From: Gluconobacter cerevisiae
Lineage (GTDB): Bacteria > Pseudomonadota > Alphaproteobacteria > Acetobacterales > Acetobacteraceae
Assembly: GCF_015244675.1 (NCBI RefSeq)
Contig: NZ_JABCQO010000001.1
Location: 1 to 64,000, forward strand
DNA length: 64,000 nt
Direction: 5' to 3'
Below the pieces are notes generated by a model that worked only from the letters and a program-made list of their open reading frames with translations, ran no database searches and had not been told where the DNA came from. The translations under genes and the position numbers were made by a program. This document shows, piece by piece, positions 49,737-58,473 of the stretch (its first letter is position 1; the number at the start of each line of letters is the position of its first letter).

Positions 49737-52044
49737 AATCGAACAGATTGCGAAAAAGAGCGACGCCGCGCGCCTCTCCCGCCGCAACTTCCTGATGACG
49801 GCCGCTGGCGGTGGACTGATGTTCGGTTTCGCCCGCAAGGCCGGTGCCGCCGTAACACTGCCGTCCCCCATGCCGCCGGAAGCCGCATTCGAGCCGAACA
49901 TCTGGTGCGCCATCGCCCCTGACGGCGCAATCAACGTCAACATTGTGCGCGCCGAAATGGGCCAGCATGTCGGCACCGCGCTCGCCCGCATCATCGCGGA
50001 CGAAATGGACGCGAGCTGGGACAAGATCAAGATCACCGAGGTCGACACCGCGCCCAAATGGGCCGGGAAATACGTCACCGGTGGGTCCTGGTCCGTCTGG
50101 GACACATGGGACACCTTCCGTCAGGCCGGTGCCGCAGCCCGCAGCGTAATGCTTGAAGAAGGTGCCAAGCTCCTCGGCACGACGCCGGAACGCTGCACCG
50201 TCAGCGAAAGCGTTGTTTCTGCTGGCGGCAAGAGCGTTTCCTTCGGCGACATCGTGGCCCGCGCCAAGCCGACCCGGACCTTCACGCCCGAAGACATGGC
50301 GAAGCTGCCGCTCAAGCCAGTCGCGGACCGCCGCCTCATCAGCAAGCCGGTTCCGGCGCTCGATATCCCGGACAAAACGACCGGCAAGGCCATTTACGGC
50401 ATCGACGTTAAACTGGACGGCATGCTGTATGGCCGCCCGAAAATGCCACCGACGCGCTATGCCTCGAAGGTCGTCTCCGTGGACGACAGCGCCGCGAAGA
50501 AAATTCCCGGCTACGAGCGCTATGTGGTTCTGGACGATCCGTCCGGAATCGTTCCGGGCTGGGTCGTGGCGCTGGCCAAGACCTATCCCGCCGCAATCCG
50601 CGCCGCCGACGCACTGAAAGTGCAGTGGAATCCCGGCCCGACGATCCATGTCTCCGAAGCGGACATCATCGAACATGGCCGCAAGCTGACGCTCAATCCG
50701 AAGAACGGCGCCTGCGTCTTCAACGATAAGGGCGTGGACGAAGCGCTTGCGATCCATCCCAATCAGGTCTTCGAACGCAGCTATACCTGCGCATCCGTCG
50801 CGCATTACCAGCTTGAGCCGGTCAATGCCGTGGCGCGTCATATCGACGGCATGTGGGAAATCCATACCGGCAACCAGTGGCAGTCCCTTATTCTGCCGCA
50901 GCTCGCCAAGTCGCTTCAGGTTCCCGAAGAGCAGGTCGTCATGCGGACCTATATGCTCGGCGGTGGCTTCGGGCGGCGTCTGAACGGCGATTACTGCATC
51001 CCGGCCGCTCTGGCCTCCAAGGCCATCGGTGGCGCGCCGGTCAAGCTGATCCTGACGCGCTCCGACGACATGGAGCTGGACTCCATCCGCTCGCCGTCCT
51101 TTCAGAACATCAAGGTCGCGCTCGACAACGATCGCAAGAAGATCACGACCATGGACTATGTCGCGGTCGCGGGCTGGCCGACGCAGGTGATGGCTCCGGC
51201 CTTCCTCGCCACGGCTGAAGACGGGAAGAAATACGATCCGTTCGCCATCGCAGGTGCGGATCACTGGTACGACACAGGCCCGACGCGCGTCCGCGCCGTC
51301 AGCAACGATCTTGCCAACGCCACCTTCCGTCCCGGCTGGCTGCGCTCGGTCAGCGCTGGTTGGACACCTTGGGCGCTGGAATGCTTCCTCGACGAGGTTG
51401 CTCATTCCACGAAGCAGGACCCGCTCGAATTCCGTTTGTCCATGTTCACGGCGCAGGGCCGTAACGCCGGTCAGGCTCCGAACTCCGTGGGCGGCGCCAA
51501 GCGTCAGGCCGCCGTACTCCAGCGCCTGGCCGACAAGATCGGCTATGGTAAGGAACAGCTTCCCGACGATACGGCCATCGGCATCGCCACCAGCTTCGGT
51601 CAGGAACGCGGTATGCCGACCTGGACGGCCGGTGCGGCGCAGGTTCATGTCGATCGCAAGACCGGCGTCGTCACCTGCCAGAAGCTCTGGCTTGTGCTGG
51701 ATGCCGGAATTATCGTTGATCCGGGCGGGGCACTTGCCCAGACCGAAGGCGCGGCGCTCTGGGGCCTCAGCATGGCGATGTTCGAGGGCACCGAAATCGT
51801 CGATGGCACGATCAAGGATCGCAACCTCAACACCTACACCCCGCTGCGCCTCCCCGACGTGCCGGAGATGGACATCGAGTTCGTCCAGAACACCGAAAAG
51901 CCCACGGGCCTTGGTGAGCCGGGTGTTACGGTTGTCGCCCCCGCCATTGGCAACGCGATCTTCAACGCCGTCGGCGTCCGCCTTCGGCACCTGCCGATGC
52001 GTCCAGCCGATGTGCGCCGCGAACTGCAACAGCACCCACGCTAA
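49729..52044 (+). CDS. Aldehyde dehydrogenase molybdopterin subunit (isoquinoline oxidoreductase-type)
   Basis: 771 aa. Twin-arginine signal SRRNFLMTAAGGGLMFGFAR exports the cofactor-loaded protein. Then Mo-hydroxylase large-subunit landmarks: VRAEMGQHVGTALARIIADE, YGIDVKLDGMLYGRP, LGGGFGRRLNGDY (cofactor binding) and the C-terminal GLGEPGVTVVAPAIGNAIFN with the active-site Glu in GEPG. It belongs to the IorB-like group that includes the AldH-type aldehyde dehydrogenases of acetic acid bacteria and isoquinoline 1-oxidoreductases. Aldehyde oxidation in the periplasm is the most likely role given the three-subunit operon. Followed by a strong terminator. Confidence 0.94.
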   Translation: MAKIEQIAKKSDAARLSRRNFLMTAAGGGLMFGFARKAGAAVTLPSPMPPEAAFEPNIWCAIAPDGAINVNIVRAEMGQHVGTALARIIADEMDASWDKIKITEVDTAPKWAGKYVTGGSWSVWDTWDTFRQAGAAARSVMLEEGAKLLGTTPERCTVSESVVSAGGKSVSFGDIVARAKPTRTFTPEDMAKLPLKPVADRRLISKPVPALDIPDKTTGKAIYGIDVKLDGMLYGRPKMPPTRYASKVVSVDDSAAKKIPGYERYVVLDDPSGIVPGWVVALAKTYPAAIRAADALKVQWNPGPTIHVSEADIIEHGRKLTLNPKNGACVFNDKGVDEALAIHPNQVFERSYTCASVAHYQLEPVNAVARHIDGMWEIHTGNQWQSLILPQLAKSLQVPEEQVVMRTYMLGGGFGRRLNGDYCIPAALASKAIGGAPVKLILTRSDDMELDSIRSPSFQNIKVALDNDRKKITTMDYVAVAGWPTQVMAPAFLATAEDGKKYDPFAIAGADHWYDTGPTRVRAVSNDLANATFRPGWLRSVSAGWTPWALECFLDEVAHSTKQDPLEFRLSMFTAQGRNAGQAPNSVGGAKRQAAVLQRLADKIGYGKEQLPDDTAIGIATSFGQERGMPTWTAGAAQVHVDRKTGVVTCQKLWLVLDAGIIVDPGGALAQTEGAALWGLSMAMFEGTEIVDGTIKDRNLNTYTPLRLPDVPEMDIEFVQNTEKPTGLGEPGVTVVAPAIGNAIFNAVGVRLRHLPMRPADVRRELQQHPR

Positions 52045-52061
52045 GCCGTCAGCCAATCAGG

Positions 52062-52098
52062 AAAAGGCCGTAGCCCCAGCCGGGACTACGGCCTTTTT
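52062..52098 (+). terminator. Rho-independent terminator of the aldehyde dehydrogenase operon
   Basis: AAAAGGCCGTAG and CTACGGCCTTTT form a 12-bp stem around a 12-nt loop, ending in five T, 17 bp after the operon's last stop codon. Confidence 0.9.
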
Positions 52099-52231
52099 CA
52101 TACAGGACCACAGGCCCGAACCCGTCATCCGGGCAGGAGGGTCTTGCCAAGCCCCCCGAAAGTCGTGACAGACTGCAGTGTTCTGGACCCAACAGGCCCC
52201 GAACGATGCGCCGCCGGGAAAAGGACAAACT

Positions 52232-52825
52232 GTGAGCTGGTTTTACGAAGACCATGGCACCCGCAAGGGACCGGTGTCCGCAGACGGCATGAAAGCCCTC
52301 GTGACCGAAGGCATCATCGGGCATTCCACCCTGTGCTGGACCGAGGATTTCGGCGGTGAATGGCACCCTGCCGGAAGCTGCGTCTTCTGGCCTCCTCAAC
52401 CCGAAGGGGTTCCTCCGGCCCTCCCGGCCAGCCTGATCTCGAACCGCTGGCTGTGGCTCAGTCTGGTTGGGCCGTTTTTCGGCAGCATGGCGGTCAGTAT
52501 CCTTCAGGGTTTCGGATTCATCCCCGATTTCGCCAGCAATTTCGCGTCCATGATCGTGAGCATCGGCATTTTCTACATGGCTCTCGTCATGGACCGTCGC
52601 AGCCTGCTCGCTGCGGGTTTCCGCCCCGGCACGATCCTGTGGATCCTGCTGCCACCGCTTTATTTCTGGCGCCGCATCCAGAGTGTCGGACACGGTATGC
52701 TGCTCTTTTTCCTGTCGGTTCTGGTGTTTCTCTGCGAGTTCGTTCCCGCGCTCACCACGGGGTGGCACATCTTCCCGGATGTCGGCCTGTCGGATTACGT
52801 CTCCCGCCGGTACTACGAACTGTAA
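52232..52825 (+). CDS. GYF-domain (GYF_2) membrane protein, unknown function
   Basis: 197 aa. Residues 1-50 are a GYF_2/DUF4339 domain (WFYEDHGTRKGPVSADGMKA, STLCWTEDFGGEWHPAG), a small protein-interaction fold. Then three or four hydrophobic segments (WLWLSLVGPFFGSMAVSILQ, MIVSIGIFYMALVM, TILWILLPPLYFW and MLLFFLSVLVFLCEF). I chose the GTG at 52232, which has AAAAGGA 6 nt upstream and puts the start at the beginning of the GYF domain; an earlier GTG at 52178 is possible. Monocistronic, converging with a glycosyltransferase gene. Confidence 0.8.
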   Translation: MSWFYEDHGTRKGPVSADGMKALVTEGIIGHSTLCWTEDFGGEWHPAGSCVFWPPQPEGVPPALPASLISNRWLWLSLVGPFFGSMAVSILQGFGFIPDFASNFASMIVSIGIFYMALVMDRRSLLAAGFRPGTILWILLPPLYFWRRIQSVGHGMLLFFLSVLVFLCEFVPALTTGWHIFPDVGLSDYVSRRYYEL

Positions 52826-52828
52826 GGT

Positions 52829-53869
52829 TCAGCAGTACCGGCGGTAAAAAGCCTCGACACTACTGGCCGCCGTGGCGATCCGGTAACGGGACATATCCCA
52901 CTGACGCGGCGCCGCAGCTTCAAGACGCCGCAACCCGGCCGTCAGGGCCTCCAGACAACCGGACGGCAGCAAACATTCCGGTGCATCTGCCAGAATATCC
53001 TTTACCCCACCCGCCGCCGTCGCACAGACCGGCAACCCAGCCTCCATGGCTTCCAGCAGCACCAGCCCGAACGGTTCGTGACGTGAGGGCACGACGAACG
53101 CATCAAACGCGGTCAGAAGATCGGGCATGTCCGTGCGATAGCCGGTAAAAAGAATATCCGTCTGGCCCTGCGCCGCTTTTTGCAGCGCACACCGCTCCGG
53201 GCCATCCCCGACCAGAACCAGCCGGGTCTCGGGTCTGAGACCGGCCTGTTTCCACGCCTTTATCAGAAGCTGGAAATTCTTTTCCTCCACCATCCGCCCA
53301 GCGGCCCCGATCACGACCCCACCCTCGGGAATACGCCATTCAAGCCGCATCCGTTCCCGCAAAGCCGCACGACATGCCGCCGTAGATTGGGGAGGAACCG
53401 TCCAGTTGGGGATCAGCGCACAGGCTTCGCGTTGTCGTTCTGGCAGAACATCGCGCTGCCAGGACGCGATGCAGACCAGCCCGTCATGCGTGCCATAGCT
53501 GCGACCGCGATAGGAGGTGTGCAACGTCGCAACGACAGGCACCGACCCCGCAAGCCCCGCCCGGCGCAGCCAGCTCGCCCGGGCAGAGGCCCGCCCGAGA
53601 TGGGTATGAACAATATCGTGCCGCCCACTGCGAAGCTCCGCAGCCAATGCGGGCAGATAACCCGCGCGCCCAGCCCGCACGATTTTCACGTCAGGACACA
53701 GAAACCCCTGAATGTCCCCGCCCGTGCGCGCATCGGTCGTCCTGCGTTCCAGAAGCAGCGTGACATCATGGCTCCGCGCCTGAATGGCGGAGAGTTCCGC
53801 AAGATGTCGCTCCGTTCCCGCAAATTCCCGGGTCGAGAGACAATGCAGAATTCGCAGTCGGGATGTCAC
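52829..53869 (-). CDS. GT4-family glycosyltransferase
   Basis: 346 aa, GT-B fold. N-terminal domain opens LRILHCLSTREFAGTERHLA; C-terminal nucleotide-sugar domain has GGVVIGAAGRMVEEKNFQLL, LVLVGDGPERCALQKAAQGQ and the E-x7-E motif in VPSRHEPFGLVLLEAMEAGL. Acts at the cytoplasmic membrane on lipopolysaccharide or exopolysaccharide. It is followed at 39 bp spacing, on the same strand, from a small membrane protein gene. Sugar and acceptor are unknown. Confidence 0.92.
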   Translation of the reverse strand: MTSRLRILHCLSTREFAGTERHLAELSAIQARSHDVTLLLERRTTDARTGGDIQGFLCPDVKIVRAGRAGYLPALAAELRSGRHDIVHTHLGRASARASWLRRAGLAGSVPVVATLHTSYRGRSYGTHDGLVCIASWQRDVLPERQREACALIPNWTVPPQSTAACRAALRERMRLEWRIPEGGVVIGAAGRMVEEKNFQLLIKAWKQAGLRPETRLVLVGDGPERCALQKAAQGQTDILFTGYRTDMPDLLTAFDAFVVPSRHEPFGLVLLEAMEAGLPVCATAAGGVKDILADAPECLLPSGCLEALTAGLRRLEAAAPRQWDMSRYRIATAASSVEAFYRRYC

Positions 53870-53908
53870 GCGCGTGTTCCTTGATGGGCGTGGCGAGGAA
53901 ACGGGATG

Positions 53909-54448
53909 TCAGGAGTTCAACCGGCCCCCGGCCGTGCCCCAGACGCCTTCGATGATCGGGCCGCTACGGCTGGACATGCGCTGCAAGGGCGGCCGCGGCT
54001 GACAGGCCACGAGGTAGAGGCCAATGGTAAAGAGAAGCTGGGAAATCGTCGTCAGCTGCGTCACCAGCCAGACGAAATCGGGTGCCCCCAGCCCCCGGAA
54101 AAGCTGATACGCCAGAAAGGCCAGCGACAGCAGCCGCATGGCCCGAAGCAGCGGTCGCAGCGGATTGAGCATTCCGGGCCGCACCATCGGCGCGGAACGC
54201 CGCATCCCCAGAAAGAACGCCAGACTGACGCACCAGATCAGCGCACTGTCGATCATGTTGCCCAGACTGGCACCGAACAGCAGCATCGGCAGCACAAGAG
54301 ACAGCCCATCCAGCATCAGCGCCCCGAGCTGACAGCTCAGGCCGAGATGGAGCGGCGTCAGGCGATCGGGAAGGCGGTCCGCCAGAGGCTGGAACAGCCG
54401 GTCGAGCAGCCAGTCATCCACTTGGGCAATGCGTTCAGGTAAAGTCAT
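53909..54448 (-). CDS. Small membrane protein, unknown function
   Basis: 179 aa from ATG 54448 ([20 protein letters not shown]), which has AAAGGATG upstream. Cytosolic N-terminal 40 residues, then about four helices ([66 protein letters not shown]) and a short basic tail. I do not recognise the family. Placed upstream of a GT4 gene on the same strand, so a role in surface polysaccharide handling is possible but unsupported. Confidence 0.65.
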   Translation of the reverse strand: MTLPERIAQVDDWLLDRLFQPLADRLPDRLTPLHLGLSCQLGALMLDGLSLVLPMLLFGASLGNMIDSALIWCVSLAFFLGMRRSAPMVRPGMLNPLRPLLRAMRLLSLAFLAYQLFRGLGAPDFVWLVTQLTTISQLLFTIGLYLVACQPRPPLQRMSSRSGPIIEGVWGTAGGRLNS

Positions 54449-54612
54449 CACACATCCTTTATCCGCCTCTCCGCTCTGCTGCACATAATTTTTTCTTCAT
54501 CCTACCGTCAGATACAGGGCTTCAGACACGGGTTACACATGGTGGACAGAAACCGGCGCAACAGCTTTACTCTTTTGTGAAGATACGTTTCTCCTCAGGA
54601 AGATCTGAACCG

Positions 54613-57312
54613 ATGTCCGCACTCTCCCGTCTCTCCCGCCTCTCCCTGCTGGCAGCCACCATGCTCGCCCCTCCGGTTCTGGCGGGAGCTCACGCCGCAC
54701 CTGAAGCGACCCAGACGGCGAGTGCAGCTCCAGCGACGGTTACCCGTGCCACGCTCTCAAACGGATTGCGGGTGATCGTGGTGCGCGACACGCTCGCTCC
54801 GGTCGTGCAGACCATGCTGAATTACGAGACAGGTTCCGTGAATGCGCCGAAAGGCTTTCCCGGCACGGCCCATGCGCTTGAGCACATGATGTTCAACGGC
54901 TCGAAGGCCCTCTCGCGCGACCAGCTCTCCACCATCAGCGCGCAACTCGGCAATAACGACAACGCGGACACGACCTCGGACGTCACACAATATTACTTCA
55001 AGGCCCCCGCCAGCGATCTCGACGTTTTGCTGAAAATCGAGGCCGGACGGATGCGCGGCCTGAACATTACCGAAGCCGAATGGGCGCATGAAAAAGGCGC
55101 GATCGAACAGGAAGTCTCGCGCGATCTCTCCAGCCCGATCTACCGCTATCTCTCGCAGATCCGCGCCGCCCTTTACGCTGGCACACCCTACGAACACGAT
55201 GCCCTCGGCACGCGCCCGTCCTTTGACGCCACCACCGCCCCGCTGCTGAAAAAATTCTATGACACATGGTACACGCCCAACAACGCCGTGCTGGTCATCA
55301 CCGGCGACGTGGACCCGCAGGAAACGCTGAAAAAGGTCGAGGCTGCTTTCGGCAGCATTCCGGCCAACACCCTTCCCGAACGCGGCACCGTCTCCCCTAC
55401 TCCGGCCAAGGCCCAGAGCATTTCCCTCGACACCGACCTGCCGATTGGTCTCGTGACGATGGCATGGCGGATGCCGGGACAGCGCGACCCCGATTATGCG
55501 GCGACAACCCTGCTCGCAGACGCCATCAGCAGCCAGCGCGCGGCCCTGTTCGCCCTCGTGCCTGAAGGCAAGGCACTCGATACGGGCTTCATGTATGATC
55601 CCGATGCACAGGCCGGGCTGGGCGTCGTATATGCCGGCTTCCCCAAGGGGGCCAATCCCGACGCACTGCGGACAGCCGTTGCGGCCATCATGGAAAATTT
55701 CCGCACCCACGGCATCCCGGCCGAACTGATCGAAGCCGCCCGCCGCAAGGAAATCGCAGCGCTTGAGTTCAACGCCAACAGCATTTCCGGCCTCGCCGAA
55801 AGCTGGTCGCAGGCCGTTGCCATCCAGCATCTGAACGATCCGCAAGACATGCTCGCCGCTTTCCGCAGCGTCACGAAGGAACAGGTCGACGCGCTGGCGA
55901 AAAAACTGCTCGACCCGGCTCATGCCATCAGCGCGACCCTGACGCCAAGCGCTTCGGGCAAACCTGTGGGCCAGAAGGGCTTTGGCGGTGCGGAATCCTT
56001 CAATACCCCTCCTGCGGGCAAAGTCACCCTCCCGGACTGGGCGCAGCAGGCTCTTGCCCGTCTAACGATCCCTGCCGCAGCCCCACTTCCCACGACATAC
56101 ACGCTACCAAACGGGCTGCATCTTCTCGTCCAGCCCGAACATGTCAGCCATACGGTCGAGTTGATCGGCAGCATTCGCCAGAACGCGGACCTCGAACAGC
56201 CTGCCGGTCAGGAAGGCGTGGCCGACGTCACACAGCAGATGTTCCTCTACGGCAGCAAGACGCATGACCGTCTGGCCCTCGCCCGTGCGCTCGATGACCT
56301 TTCGGCAGACGAAGAAGCCGGTCCGTCCTTCTCGCTGAGCACGCTGACGCCAAACTTCGAGAAGGGCCTCGTCCTGCTGGCCGATCATGAACTGAACCCG
56401 GCCTTCCCGGAAAAAGCGTTCCGCGTCACCCAGCTACAGGCCGCGCAGGCACAGGCTGGTGAGCTTCAGTCGCCCGGCTACCGCTTTGGCCGCGCCACCC
56501 GCAAGGCGCTCGTCCCCCCGCAGGACCCGACCCTGCGTGAAACCAAGCCTGCCACGATCAGCAAGCTCACACTGGCCGACGTTCAGGCCTATTACGCCCA
56601 CACTTACCGCCCCGACCTGACCACCATCGTGATCGTCGGCGACATTACCCCCGAGGCCGCAAAAGCAGACGTCGAAAAGGCGTTCGGCCTCTGGAAAGCC
56701 GTGGGCCCCAAGCCCAACGTCGATCTGCCCGCAATTCCCCTCAGCCGCGCCTCTCAGGCCGTGGTAGCAGACCCGGGCCGCTCGCAGGACGAGGTCAAGC
56801 TCGTCGAGACCATCGGCATGAAAGTAACCGACCCAGACCGTCACGCGCTTGCCGTCGGCAACACGATCCTCGGAGACGGGTTCTCCTCGCGGCTGATGCA
56901 GGATCTGCGCGTCAAGACGGGCTATGTTTACGGTGCAGGAAGCGGTTTCAATTATTCCCGAACCCGCAGCGGCTTCGGTATTACCTTCGGCGCTGATCCG
57001 GACAAGGTCAGCAAGGCCCGGGCGCTTGCCGTCAAGGATGTCGAGAACATGCGGACCACTCCCGTCTCGCAGGAAAGCCTCGACCTCGCCAAGGCCACCC
57101 TTCTGCGCAGTCAGCCCATGTCACGTGCCAGCTTCAGCGCCCTGGCCGGAAGCTATCTGTCCCTGATCGCGCTGAACCTGCCGCTCGACAGTCAGGCCAA
57201 GGCCGCGCAGGCCATCTATGACATGACCCCGCAGCAGGTGCAGGCTGCTTTCCGCAAATGGGTCCGTCCGACCGATCTCGCCCAGATCGTCATGGGGCCG
57301 CAGCCGAACTGA
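54613..57312 (+). CDS. Periplasmic M16-family zinc peptidase (two-lobe)
   Basis: 899 aa. Signal peptide [19 protein letters not shown]. First M16 lobe has the inverted zinc motif H87-A-L-E-H91 and the downstream Glu pair E160/E167 ([12 protein letters not shown]), so it is catalytically intact. Second lobe (from about residue 505, [20 protein letters not shown]) lacks HxxEH and is the usual inactive partner. Both lobes in one chain forms the clam-shell found in pitrilysin and in bacterial periplasmic PqqL-like peptidases. It probably degrades small peptides or signal fragments; substrate unknown. The start at 54613 has AGGAAGA upstream. Confidence 0.92.
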   Translation: MSALSRLSRLSLLAATMLAPPVLAGAHAAPEATQTASAAPATVTRATLSNGLRVIVVRDTLAPVVQTMLNYETGSVNAPKGFPGTAHALEHMMFNGSKALSRDQLSTISAQLGNNDNADTTSDVTQYYFKAPASDLDVLLKIEAGRMRGLNITEAEWAHEKGAIEQEVSRDLSSPIYRYLSQIRAALYAGTPYEHDALGTRPSFDATTAPLLKKFYDTWYTPNNAVLVITGDVDPQETLKKVEAAFGSIPANTLPERGTVSPTPAKAQSISLDTDLPIGLVTMAWRMPGQRDPDYAATTLLADAISSQRAALFALVPEGKALDTGFMYDPDAQAGLGVVYAGFPKGANPDALRTAVAAIMENFRTHGIPAELIEAARRKEIAALEFNANSISGLAESWSQAVAIQHLNDPQDMLAAFRSVTKEQVDALAKKLLDPAHAISATLTPSASGKPVGQKGFGGAESFNTPPAGKVTLPDWAQQALARLTIPAAAPLPTTYTLPNGLHLLVQPEHVSHTVELIGSIRQNADLEQPAGQEGVADVTQQMFLYGSKTHDRLALARALDDLSADEEAGPSFSLSTLTPNFEKGLVLLADHELNPAFPEKAFRVTQLQAAQAQAGELQSPGYRFGRATRKALVPPQDPTLRETKPATISKLTLADVQAYYAHTYRPDLTTIVIVGDITPEAAKADVEKAFGLWKAVGPKPNVDLPAIPLSRASQAVVADPGRSQDEVKLVETIGMKVTDPDRHALAVGNTILGDGFSSRLMQDLRVKTGYVYGAGSGFNYSRTRSGFGITFGADPDKVSKARALAVKDVENMRTTPVSQESLDLAKATLLRSQPMSRASFSALAGSYLSLIALNLPLDSQAKAAQAIYDMTPQQVQAAFRKWVRPTDLAQIVMGPQPN

Positions 57313-57330
57313 ACCGGCTTTCACACACAC

Positions 57331-57364
57331 AAAAGGCCGCGGAACTGCTTCCGCGGCCTTTTTT
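57331..57364. terminator. Rho-independent terminator, bidirectional
   Basis: AAAAGGCCGCGGAA and TTCCGCGGCCTTTT form a 14-bp stem with a 6-nt loop and a six-T tract on the plus strand. A-rich sequence on the other side makes it able to work in both directions between the convergent M16 and CgeB-like genes. Confidence 0.9.
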
Positions 57365-57387
57365 ATGAGGGTCGTCCTGAACGAGGG

Positions 57388-58425
57388 TCAGTCGATCAGG
57401 CCCTCGTCTTTCAGAACACGCAGCGCATACTGAATGCGATGCCGGTACAGATGCTCGGCCTGCGTCCGCGCCTGCGCCTTGCGTGCCATTTTCACCCGCA
57501 GGTCATTGTTGTCGAGATAGGTCGCGACAAGCCGCTCAAAATCGACACGGTTTGAGAAGACCGGGATTTCATCCGCCGAATAATAGCGACGGATTTCATG
57601 GGTATCCTCGTGGAATACCTGAAACGCCCCGGCCAGCGCAGCCTCGAACGTCCGTGGTCCCGGCGTGGAAGGCGCAATGACGAAACGCTTGTTCTCGAAG
57701 CTCAGGGAGCGGCCCAGATTCAGGACCAGCTTGGAACGACGGTACAGTTCCACAAGCTGCGACTTCTCAATCCGGGCATCGGAAAACCCGATCCCCAGTT
57801 CGCCCCAGCCCGGCCCAACGATCTTGATGTTCAGATCCCGCAGCGCTGGCAGAAGATTGCGAACGATATCCTTGCGGTTGGTAAACGCGACACCACAGAA
57901 CAGAACATCAATTGTCTTTTCCGCGTGATCTTCGATTTCGCCGTAATGCAGCTTGGGGCAGGCTGCCAGCGGCAGATGGAACACCCTCTCGCGCTGGTAA
58001 AAATTATGGCCCCAGCGATCACAGGAGAAAATTACATCGAAATCGTCGGCAATGCGATAATTCGCATCCTGCTCGTAGGGGTCTTCCGTCGCCCAGAAGA
58101 CCGTCACGGCGCCAATCTTCTTCGCCTCACGGCAGACCTCACCGAAGTACGTGCTTTCGGGAAGATAGGAGCCAATGGCAAAGACGATCGTCGGCTTCAG
58201 AACCCGGATGGAGCTGGCCGCAGCCGAAATATGAACGGCCGTGACGTTCTCTTCACCGAAACATTCCGCCCAGCCATCCATGATGGACTCACGGATCTGG
58301 GTGTTGGCCTGGCTTTCATACCGCCCCCCACTACAGACAAGCACGCGGCCGGTCATCCCGGCTGTTGCGCTGTCCAGCACACTGGCGTTTTCGATATCCA
58401 CGACCGCGTCATTCACTGCGTCCAT
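57388..58425 (-). CDS. CgeB-like glycosyltransferase
   Basis: 345 aa. N-terminal half (VLVCSGGRYESQANTQIRES, VTVFWATEDPY, FDVIFSCDRWGHNFYQ) and C-terminal half (VDVLFCG-type strand, LVLNLGRSLSFENKRFVIAP, PGPRTFEAALAGAFQVFHED, IPVFSNRVDFERLVATYL) match the CgeB/glycosyl transferase 1-2 family, acting on spore-coat or surface glycans. Follows the 996-aa glycosyltransferase gene by 48 bp, so likely the last gene of a three-gene surface glycan operon. The start at 58425 is accepted; the fold begins near residue 26. Confidence 0.85.
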   Translation of the reverse strand: MDAVNDAVVDIENASVLDSATAGMTGRVLVCSGGRYESQANTQIRESIMDGWAECFGEENVTAVHISAAASSIRVLKPTIVFAIGSYLPESTYFGEVCREAKKIGAVTVFWATEDPYEQDANYRIADDFDVIFSCDRWGHNFYQRERVFHLPLAACPKLHYGEIEDHAEKTIDVLFCGVAFTNRKDIVRNLLPALRDLNIKIVGPGWGELGIGFSDARIEKSQLVELYRRSKLVLNLGRSLSFENKRFVIAPSTPGPRTFEAALAGAFQVFHEDTHEIRRYYSADEIPVFSNRVDFERLVATYLDNNDLRVKMARKAQARTQAEHLYRHRIQYALRVLKDEGLID

Positions 58426-58473
58426 AACCTTCCCGCTCTCCCCAAACTTTTAAAACCGGTCGTATCCGGTCCG

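Noticed and set aside
49690-52056. Long minus-strand open frame (788 codons) opposite the aldehyde dehydrogenase large subunit
   Set aside because: No recognisable domain; the plus strand encodes a full Mo-hydroxylase with a twin-arginine signal in an operon.
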